A DNA stretch of 64,000 nt from positions 1 through 64,000 of the forward strand of contig CALVLT010000001.1 in assembly GCA_944340905.1 (NCBI GenBank). Reading direction: 5' to 3'. The notes below the pieces were generated by a model. The model ran no database searches. It saw only the letters and a list, made by a program, of their open reading frames with translations, and was not told the origin of the DNA. Both the position numbers and the translations under genes were made by a program. Source of the stretch: an uncultured Clostridia bacterium (GTDB taxonomy: Bacteria > Bacillota > Clostridia > Christensenellales > Borkfalkiaceae). Shown one piece after another: positions 57,731 through 64,000 of this stretch (the stretch's first letter is position 1; every line of letters begins with the position of its first letter).

Positions 57731-58975
57731 CTATACCCCTTTCCAGGTGCGGTTTTCGCGGAACCAGTCGGTGTCCTTGAGCTTGGTGGTGTTGTTGGAG
57801 CACCACAATTTCAGGGCATATGTATCCGCCTCTTGGACGGTGTACACGACGATGTTGCCGTTCATGGACGTGTACTCCCAGCTCTTTACCTCTCTATTCG
57901 TCTCCGATTCCTCCTTGGGGATCGCAACGACGTCGGTAGCGAGCGAGGTAACATATATCTGATCGGTGTACTGTCCCACGCGGTCGATAAACGCCTGTGC
58001 GGGGAACATGTTGTCATAATTTATCGTATACTCGGGCGAACCGGCGCAGCAACACACGCATACGATCTCGGGCTGAATGACGGAGAGCAGCGCATCGGTC
58101 GATGCGGTGTAGGAGCCGTGGTGCCCGCCCTTGAAGAGCTTACAGCGGGGCAGCTCGTTGCTTTCCACAAGCGATTGCTCGCCGTCCCCCTCCAGATCGC
58201 CCGTAAAGAGGTAATTGTTTTCCCCCTGCGTGAGGAGCATGCAGACGGAATAGTCGTTCTCGTCACCCGTTGTCTCCTCATAAAAGCGCTGATAGAGAAT
58301 GTTCATCGTCACGCTCTCCGAAAGGGCGTAGGAACGCTGCGCGCCGCCTTCGTTGTTCCAGCATTCGAGCGCGGTATAGTGCTCGGCACCCCGCTCTACG
58401 GCATTTTCGCGCTCCTCCAAGTACTCCTCATAGATGTTCGTCTTTGCGTTGGTCAGCGGGAAATCGATGATCGTGCCGATGGAAAAGCTTTCCAGCACCC
58501 CGGGCACGCTTGCAGAACCCACAAATCCCGCAATGTGATCCTGATGGGCATGAGTGGCAATGACATATTCGAGCGTATTGTCCGTGCAATAGCGGCTGAC
58601 ATATTCCACGATCGCCCCCGCGGAGTCCTTCCGCGAGCCGGCGTCGATGAGCACTTCGGTGTCGCCCACCTTGATGAGCGTGCAGTCCCCCGTATATTTG
58701 TTGCCCAGTTCCAGAAAGTGAACGGACAGCTCCGCCGAAGAAATTTCGGTGAGCGCGCCCTCGCCGACCTGCGTTCCGCCGCCGTCCTGCGAACCGCCTT
58801 CATGCCCCGTTCCGCCCTCCGACGCCTGATCGCCGAAATGGCTGTTGAGGAAATCGTCCACTTCCTCCTTAAACACAAAGAAATACAGGCACGCGCACAC
58901 CGCGATGACGATGACGAGCAGAACAAGCACCGCCAGAAAGAACTTTTCATGCCGTCTGGTCCCTCTTCTTGCCAT
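57731..58975 (-). CDS. Membrane-anchored metallo-beta-lactamase-fold hydrolase (ComEC C-terminal type)
   Basis: 414 residues. A basic start (RRGTRRHEK) and one membrane helix (about 14-34) anchor the protein, and a Gly/Glu-rich linker leads to an outward-facing MBL domain. ATHAHQDHIAG is HxHxDH, FTGDLEGDGE and GGHHGSYTAS supply further ligands, and VHFLELGNKYTGDCTLIKVG is the start typical of ComEC-like hydrolases. It lacks the competence channel domain, so it is a stand-alone extracytoplasmic phosphodiesterase or nuclease candidate. Confidence 0.85.
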   Translation of the reverse strand: MARRGTRRHEKFFLAVLVLLVIVIAVCACLYFFVFKEEVDDFLNSHFGDQASEGGTGHEGGSQDGGGTQVGEGALTEISSAELSVHFLELGNKYTGDCTLIKVGDTEVLIDAGSRKDSAGAIVEYVSRYCTDNTLEYVIATHAHQDHIAGFVGSASVPGVLESFSIGTIIDFPLTNAKTNIYEEYLEERENAVERGAEHYTALECWNNEGGAQRSYALSESVTMNILYQRFYEETTGDENDYSVCMLLTQGENNYLFTGDLEGDGEQSLVESNELPRCKLFKGGHHGSYTASTDALLSVIQPEIVCVCCCAGSPEYTINYDNMFPAQAFIDRVGQYTDQIYVTSLATDVVAIPKEESETNREVKSWEYTSMNGNIVVYTVQEADTYALKLWCSNNTTKLKDTDWFRENRTWKGV

Positions 58976-58999
58976 ACGTATCCTCCTTTTTGTGACTCG

Positions 59000-59347
59000 T
59001 CAGACCAGGCCGAGCGTGGCGGCAATGTTGACGACCGCCTCGTCGATGTTGTGCAAAAATTTGTTGAGCGCCTTCTGTGCCGCCGTATCGATGACGCCGT
59101 CCTCCGTCGTACGCAGCAGCTTTACGATCATGTCGAAATTGCCGTAAATGACGACGCACTCGGGGTCGATCGCCTGCAGTACTTTGTCGCTGCTGCCGTG
59201 CTGCAGATCGTGCATCTTTTTGACTTCTTCGTTCATTTGCGTGAAGAGCGCGACGTTCCCCGAGGAAAACAGCTCGCTCATCGTCTTGTTCAGTCGCGCG
59301 AGCTGCGCAATAAATTCCGCCGTCTCCTTGCTCAGTTCGTTGTCCAT
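59000..59347 (-). CDS. Helical protein of unknown function
   Basis: 115 residues, cytosolic, mostly alpha-helical (NELSKETAEFIAQLARLNKT; AAQKALNKFLHNIDEAVVNI). No signal peptide, membrane helix or metal motif. Its ATG overlaps the stop of the preceding pyrophosphorylase gene (TAATG), so it is translated with it and lies 24 bases before the MBL gene. I recognise no family. Confidence 0.7.
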   Translation of the reverse strand: MDNELSKETAEFIAQLARLNKTMSELFSSGNVALFTQMNEEVKKMHDLQHGSSDKVLQAIDPECVVIYGNFDMIVKLLRTTEDGVIDTAAQKALNKFLHNIDEAVVNIAATLGLV

Positions 59348-60567
59348 TACAGTTTCACTCCGTTTTGCCCGAGCAGGGCGCGCGCCGTCTCCACGCTGTC
59401 CTTGCCCGTTCTGTTCTTGATGGGGGCAAACTCCCTCTCCCGCTCCACCTCGAAGGGCAGACAGCTTCCCGCACAGCGGACCATGTCGAGGATGAGCGTT
59501 TCAAACTTGCAGCCGTTTTCCGTATCGGGATCGACAAGCACGCCGTTTTCGTCGAGACAGGGCACCTTTTTGTGTACGACGTGCACGGGAAGGCGGGCAT
59601 GCGCGATCGCGCGCAGAACGTCCGCACGGAAGAGATAGTTGAGCGTCACGCCGCAGGCATAGACCAGCCGTCCCGCGCCGTCGCGCAGGTTCGCCATGCG
59701 CTCGTCAAGCTCGTAGTATTCGATGACGTTCGGCCGCCCGTCCTCGAGGCACAGCACGCCGACGCGCTCTTCAGGATATGCCTTGCGCACGAACTTTGCC
59801 CCCGTTGTCCTGCCGCTCGCAATGGTCGCCCCGACAAACACGGGATCCGCCATGCGCTGCAGAACGTTGTCCACCGCAAATACGTTGAACCACTCCACGC
59901 CCCGCGCCTGCGCCCGTTTTGCCAGCCCCGCGCGCACGAGCGAGGAATACCAGCCGCCGTTACCGTTGGGGGAGAGCGCGAGACTGTCCTTGGCGGAGAG
60001 CAGCAGTTTTCCCTCGGGCGAGACGGCGGGCGCCATCTCCTGGCAGAAGAACGCCACCTCCTCCTGCGGATACCCGAAGAAGGCATGTTCCGCAAAGAAG
60101 GCGCGCGTTGCCGCGTCGTTTGCCTCGCTCGTCATGATATACAGCGGCACATATGCCCCGCATTGGCGCACGACGTCCTGAAGATTGCAGATGAGCTGCT
60201 CAAAAATATACAGATGGCGCGTAACGCCGATATCGAACGTCCCCTTGGGGGCGTCGCTGCCCAGGCGGGTGCCCTGTCCGCCCGCGAGCAGCACGCAGGC
60301 GACCTTACCCGCCCGCACGGCGCCCCTGCCCGATGCAAAGAATTCCTCCCGCCTTGGGGCGATCTCCTCGAGGGAAAGCGCGTCGATGGGCGCGATCTCC
60401 CCGCGCGCCGTCTGCGCCTGCGCATGCACCTGTCCGAGCATATCCCAGTCGATCTGCGCGATCTGACGGGCGAGCCGACCGCGGCCCGCATCGCTAAGTT
60501 CCTGCCACCATCTGAGCACATGTTCCTGCCCGTGTGCCTTCAGCGTCTCATACAGTTGTTCGTACAT
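59347..60567 (-). CDS. UDP-sugar (UTP--hexose-1-phosphate) pyrophosphorylase family protein
   Basis: 406 residues from ATG 60567; the upstream extension runs into the end of the GH127 gene and is rejected. ACVLLAGGQGTRLGSDAPKG is the nucleotide-binding signature of the eukaryote-type UDPGP/AGX family; YIMTSEAND, NGNGGWYSSL and VFAVDNVLQRMADP follow in order. It would form UDP-GlcNAc, UDP-GalNAc or UDP-hexose from UTP and the sugar-1-phosphate. It follows the GH127 gene by 26 bases, so it may activate sugars from glycan breakdown. Exact sugar specificity is not clear. Confidence 0.88.
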   Translation of the reverse strand: MYEQLYETLKAHGQEHVLRWWQELSDAGRGRLARQIAQIDWDMLGQVHAQAQTARGEIAPIDALSLEEIAPRREEFFASGRGAVRAGKVACVLLAGGQGTRLGSDAPKGTFDIGVTRHLYIFEQLICNLQDVVRQCGAYVPLYIMTSEANDAATRAFFAEHAFFGYPQEEVAFFCQEMAPAVSPEGKLLLSAKDSLALSPNGNGGWYSSLVRAGLAKRAQARGVEWFNVFAVDNVLQRMADPVFVGATIASGRTTGAKFVRKAYPEERVGVLCLEDGRPNVIEYYELDERMANLRDGAGRLVYACGVTLNYLFRADVLRAIAHARLPVHVVHKKVPCLDENGVLVDPDTENGCKFETLILDMVRCAGSCLPFEVEREREFAPIKNRTGKDSVETARALLGQNGVKL

Positions 60568-60593
60568 CCTTTTTCCCCGTTTCCGTTGAATTT

Positions 60594-62393
60594 TTATAAA
60601 AACCAGACCTGCATGTCGTTTTCGCCCCTGTTCGCCCACAGATAGTAGGGAATCAGAGTGAGGGTGAAACTCCTGCGCTCGGGCGGCAGATAGGAATAGA
60701 GCGCGCCGTCCGTGCACAGCCGCTTTGCGGGAACGCGCACGCAGATGCCCTGCTGTGTTTGCTCAACGGATGCATGTTCGAGCGAGGAAATTTCCACGCC
60801 GAACAGCTCGCCGCCGTTGTCCCGCTCTTCCGCGCACAGCACGAACGGGCCGTATTCCACCGCCTTTCTGCCGCTGTCCGCGCGAACGTGCTCATTGGCA
60901 TACACAAAGCGGGGCGCCATTGCAAAGAGCACCTCGATCTGTATTTCGCCGTCCACGTCGAAATACAAGTAGTCCTCCTTCGCCTCGGGCTGCACGAAGG
61001 CGCCGTCCACCTGGCAGGAAATCTGCGTCTGCCAGACGGGAATGCGCAGCGCCAGTCTCCCGCGCCCCTTCGCCGTGATGTGCACATTCCCCGCATAGGG
61101 CATTCCTGTGCGCAGCGATAAGCCGATCCCGCAGGCGGATATATCCGAATTCATGTACTGATTCACGAACAGCGTGCCGCCCTCCTCGCTGTAGGCAAAG
61201 CCCCCCACCTGCGCAAAGAACCGCACGAGGTTGGGCGGGCAGCACGAGCAGGAAAACACCTCCGCGCGCTCCAGCAGCGGCTTGAAGGGAAGACCGGGAA
61301 CGGTGCATGCATAGGCGGCATACTCCGCATCCGCCTCCAGCGGATTGACGTAGTAAAAACCCTTCCCGTCGGCGGATTCGCCCGCCAGAATGTTGTTGTA
61401 GAGGGCGCGTTCGAGTGTGGCATGGTACTGCGCGCGATTGCCCGTTTTGGCAAGCCGTTCGCAGAAGAAGGCGAGCGCGATCGCGGCGCACGTCTCAGCG
61501 TATGCCTCGGAATTGGGCAGATCGTAGGGGATCGTGAACCGCTCGCCGTACCAGCCAGAACCCGCGCCGCCCGTGATATAGAGCTTGCTGCGCACGATGT
61601 CGGCAAAGAGCGCGCGGCACGCCCCGAGCAGCGCCTCGTCCCCCGTCAGTCGCCCGACGTCTGCCATCGCAATGTACAGATAGAGCGCGCGCACGCTGTG
61701 TCCCACCGCCTCACGCTGTTCGCGCACGGGCATGTGCGACTGATCGTAGGCCCTGTCCATGACGGGATAGACCGCCTCCGCGCGCGTTCCGCGCTCATCG
61801 AGGAAGAATCCGGCAAGCTCGAGATACTTCCCCTCCCCCGTGTGCTCATACAGACGGACGAGGGCAAGCTCGATCTCGGGGTGTCCGCACGTGGTGAACC
61901 CCGTATCCCGACGGACGAAGAAACGCTCGTAGATATAGTCCGCATACTTCTTCATGGCGGGCAGCAGCCGCGCGTTCACGCCGCACTTGTCGAGTGCAAC
62001 CGCCGCCTCGATGAGATGCCCCGCGCAGTACAGTTCGTGCTCGGTGCGCTCCATAAAAATTTTATCGGGCTTGTAGACCTGATAGTAGCTGTTGAAATAG
62101 CCGCATGGGAGCTGATTGCGGACGATGGTGTCCACCGTCTCGTCGATGATGGCGCGCACCTCTTCATCGGGGAACTCCGCCTGCAGATATGCCGCCGCCT
62201 CCAGCCATTTGGCGACGTCCGAATCAAAGAAGATATGGGGCGGGTTCTCCTGTTTTTCGCACCTGAGCGCCGCAAAGCGCCCCGTCTCCGCAAAGCGGCG
62301 GTAGACATTTTTCAGTGATACGTGTGCGTTTTTTTCGCGCACGGACTGCCAGAATCCCGCCTGCAGCGTGACGCGCTCATACCCGATATTCAT
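60594..62393 (-). CDS. GH127 family beta-L-arabinofuranosidase-like glycosidase
   Basis: 599 residues from ATG 62393 (RBS GGAGG). An (alpha/alpha)6 barrel with FDSDVAKWLEAAAYL, GYFNSYYQVYKPDK, ELYCAGHLIEAAVA, YAETCAAIALAFF, VNPLE and SCSCCPPNLVRFFAQVGGF. The adjacent Cys pair in the last motif supplies zinc ligands and the nucleophile in studied members. No signal peptide, so it acts on imported oligosaccharides. It precedes the pyrophosphorylase-like gene and follows the GH36 gene. Substrate may be beta-L-arabinofuranoside from plant glycoproteins; related families with other specificities cannot be excluded. Confidence 0.9.
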   Translation of the reverse strand: MNIGYERVTLQAGFWQSVREKNAHVSLKNVYRRFAETGRFAALRCEKQENPPHIFFDSDVAKWLEAAAYLQAEFPDEEVRAIIDETVDTIVRNQLPCGYFNSYYQVYKPDKIFMERTEHELYCAGHLIEAAVALDKCGVNARLLPAMKKYADYIYERFFVRRDTGFTTCGHPEIELALVRLYEHTGEGKYLELAGFFLDERGTRAEAVYPVMDRAYDQSHMPVREQREAVGHSVRALYLYIAMADVGRLTGDEALLGACRALFADIVRSKLYITGGAGSGWYGERFTIPYDLPNSEAYAETCAAIALAFFCERLAKTGNRAQYHATLERALYNNILAGESADGKGFYYVNPLEADAEYAAYACTVPGLPFKPLLERAEVFSCSCCPPNLVRFFAQVGGFAYSEEGGTLFVNQYMNSDISACGIGLSLRTGMPYAGNVHITAKGRGRLALRIPVWQTQISCQVDGAFVQPEAKEDYLYFDVDGEIQIEVLFAMAPRFVYANEHVRADSGRKAVEYGPFVLCAEERDNGGELFGVEISSLEHASVEQTQQGICVRVPAKRLCTDGALYSYLPPERRSFTLTLIPYYLWANRGENDMQVWFL

Positions 62394-62434
62394 GTGTTTC
62401 CTCCGCATGCGCCCCATGGCGCATTTCTTCTATT

Positions 62435-62463
62435 ATTATATAGAATATGGGCGGGAATGTCAA
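62435..62463 (-). promoter_or_regulatory. Consensus promoter of the GH127 operon
   Basis: TTGACA (62458-62463), 17-base spacer, TATAAT (62435-62440) on the - strand. A hairpin ATGCGCC/GGCGCAT (62407-62424) lies in the leader before the RBS. Confidence 0.92.
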
Positions 62464-62479
62464 TCCCCGCCCGCAAGAT

Positions 62480-64000
62480 TTATTGCTTTTCCAGAAGGAA
62501 GGCGCCCGCGCGCAGGTTCATGTCCTCGCCTGCGAGCGGATACACCCCTTCCGCAAAGGCATGCCCGTGCGGCGCGCTGCCGTGTGCGGCAAGGCGGAGG
62601 ACACCGCCCTCTGCGGAGTACGCCTGATCGGTGAACGCGCGCACGAGGCGCCAGCCCTTGCATGCCACCTCCACCGCCTCGGGCGAGGCAATGGCATGAA
62701 CGACAACGAGCCGCCTGTCCCCGAGCTGTTTTTCGTAGACCTGCCGCCCGAACGGCGCGCGGTAGTAGGCGATGTTGCAGTCGATGTTCACGATGTCGCC
62801 CTCCGCCACGATGTCTTTGACCGCCCTGTAGAAGGCAAGCCCTTGCTGAATGAGCGCCGTCTTTTCCTGCGGCATGTTCACGACGTCGCCCGAGAGACAG
62901 ATGCGCCCGAGCATGGCGGCGCACAGCGAATAGACGGTGCGCGAGGGCGTATCCCCTTCGCGCAGCACCGCCCACACCTGCATCTGCCGCGCGGGAATGA
63001 CGCGGGAGACGTTCGCCGCCACAAATGGAATTTCCGCACACTCGTGCGCATCCGAAAAGGAGCACATGGAGACCATGCTCATGCGCCTCGGTTCGATGCG
63101 GCTCCCGCCCGAGGCACAGTTCTCGATGACCATATCGGGCACCGCCGCTTTGATCTTATCCAGCCAGGCAAGGCTCTCCTCGGCGACCTGCCGCCCGCCC
63201 TCGCCGAGGCTCTCCGCCCCGTCGCAGCCAAGGCCGTAGGTATCGTTGTAGTCGATCTTGATATAGCCGAATGCGTTTTCCACCAAAAAGTCGGTCATGC
63301 GCTCGGAGATATAGGCGTTGACTTCCGGCTTGCGCAGATCGAAAAAGCGGCGGTTTTTGCTGGTGATAAGCATGCCGTCCCGCGTCAGCAGCAGGTCCTC
63401 GCGGGAGAATGCCTGCGAATCCCGCCCCGCCGCCTCAAACTCGAACCAGATGCCCGGCACCATGCCCTCGGCGCGGATGGCGTCGGCAACCGCTTTGATG
63501 CCATGCGGAAAGAGCGTTCTGTTCTGCCGCCAGTCGCCGATGGCATTCAGCCACGCCCTGTCGTCCGGCTTGTACCAGCCGCAGTCAATGACGAAATACT
63601 TCACGCCGAACGGACGGATGGCGGCGAGAATTTTGCGGATGTTCTCCTCGGAGGGACACCCCCATGTGGTGCAGTATTCGTTGAACAGCACGGGCAGTTC
63701 CTTTTCGCGCTCGGGTACTTTCAGGCGGCAGTCCTGTTCGTGCACGAGGGCATTGCACGCGGCGAGAACGCTCCCTTCTCCGACGTACAAAAACGCCCTG
63801 TCCGTTTCAAAAGTCGCGCCTGCGGGAATATTTTTACGCCAATGCCCGAATTCATAGTCCGCCCTACCGCAGCTGAGAGAGCAGCTCTCCTTCTCCTTGT
63901 ACAGCTCCATCTGCCAGGAATAGGGCGCCTCGCACTGCACTGCCCATACGATGCCCGCCTCCTCGTCCTCAATGGCGGCAAAGGGGTACCAACCGCGATC
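62480..64000 (-). CDS. GH36 alpha-galactosidase, N-terminus cut by the window edge
   Basis: 506 residues visible. The frame is open to base 64000 (GWYPFAAIEDEEAGIVW), so about 200 or more N-terminal residues are missing. The TIM barrel carries YFVIDCGWYKPDDRAW, FEFEAAGRDS, GYIKIDYNDTYG with the catalytic nucleophile Asp, IENCASGGSRIEPR, and FSDAHE with the acid/base Asp. A beta-sandwich ends the chain. No evidence of export in the visible part. With the GH127 gene behind it this looks like a plant-oligosaccharide utilisation cluster. Confidence 0.92.
   Translation of the reverse strand, partial: DRGWYPFAAIEDEEAGIVWAVQCEAPYSWQMELYKEKESCSLSCGRADYEFGHWRKNIPAGATFETDRAFLYVGEGSVLAACNALVHEQDCRLKVPEREKELPVLFNEYCTTWGCPSEENIRKILAAIRPFGVKYFVIDCGWYKPDDRAWLNAIGDWRQNRTLFPHGIKAVADAIRAEGMVPGIWFEFEAAGRDSQAFSREDLLLTRDGMLITSKNRRFFDLRKPEVNAYISERMTDFLVENAFGYIKIDYNDTYGLGCDGAESLGEGGRQVAEESLAWLDKIKAAVPDMVIENCASGGSRIEPRRMSMVSMCSFSDAHECAEIPFVAANVSRVIPARQMQVWAVLREGDTPSRTVYSLCAAMLGRICLSGDVVNMPQEKTALIQQGLAFYRAVKDIVAEGDIVNIDCNIAYYRAPFGRQVYEKQLGDRRLVVVHAIASPEAVEVACKGWRLVRAFTDQAYSAEGGVLRLAAHGSAPHGHAFAEGVYPLAGEDMNLRAGAFLLEKQ

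Overview
The window is about 60% G+C, single-copy-looking DNA from an endospore-forming Firmicute, most likely an uncultured gut member of the Clostridia. The grounds are SpoVAD/SpoVAE, RBSs of the AGGAGG type, repeated TTGACA-17-TATAAT promoters, many ATGA gene overlaps, and GH127/GH36 plant-glycan genes. Genes up to 4.6 kb lie on the + strand; almost everything after that is on the - strand.

Layout. 0-4.6 kb (+): end of an O-acetylhomoserine sulfhydrylase gene, an acetyl-type MetA, then a zinc-efflux module (SmtB-like repressor with two operators, a free-standing HMA metallochaperone, a P1B-2 ATPase). 4.6-12.6 kb (-): a 1269-residue surface lipoprotein, PIG-L deacetylase, NagB, an unannotated 41-residue ORF, tRNA-Arg(ACG), a spacer with DnaA-box and Spo0A-box sequences, and NusG-II/ApbE. 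12.7-17.1 kb (-): an SPFH/zinc-ribbon/membrane-protein operon and spoVAD-spoVAE.

17.1-45.7 kb (-) is the unusual part. One operon (17.2-22.3 kb) encodes an XRE regulator, a zinc-ribbon/Sel1/trypsin-like protease, an SPFH protein with a zinc ribbon, a coiled-coil protein and an AAA+ ATPase with a MIT-like N-terminus. A second gene set (22.4-29.6 kb) encodes a small Snf7-like helical protein, an FtsK motor with a Snf7-like N-terminus, a second MIT-like AAA+ ATPase and a TIR/zinc-ribbon/LRR protein. Four more TIR proteins follow (30.1-45.7 kb). They share an N-terminal module of zinc ribbon, helical region and TIR domain, but carry different C-termini: LRR blocks, Sel1 repeats, or membrane segments with LRRs. 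The set reads as a bacterial counterpart of ESCRT-III/Vps4 membrane remodelling, tied to a DNA or protein translocase motor and to TIR effectors with diversifying recognition domains. I infer a conflict/immunity or envelope-stress role; no function is shown. Mosaic genes and related intergenic repeats at 29.7-30.1, 42.1 and 47.0 kb indicate active recombination here.

45.8-64 kb (-) returns to housekeeping and catabolism: tsaD, prfB (without the usual programmed frameshift), a strongly structured spacer, secA, a kinase-like gene, rsfS, a nadD-yqeK fusion, nnrDE, recX, a metallo-beta-lactamase-fold protein, a UDP-sugar pyrophosphorylase-like gene, a GH127 glycosidase, and a GH36 alpha-galactosidase cut by the window edge.
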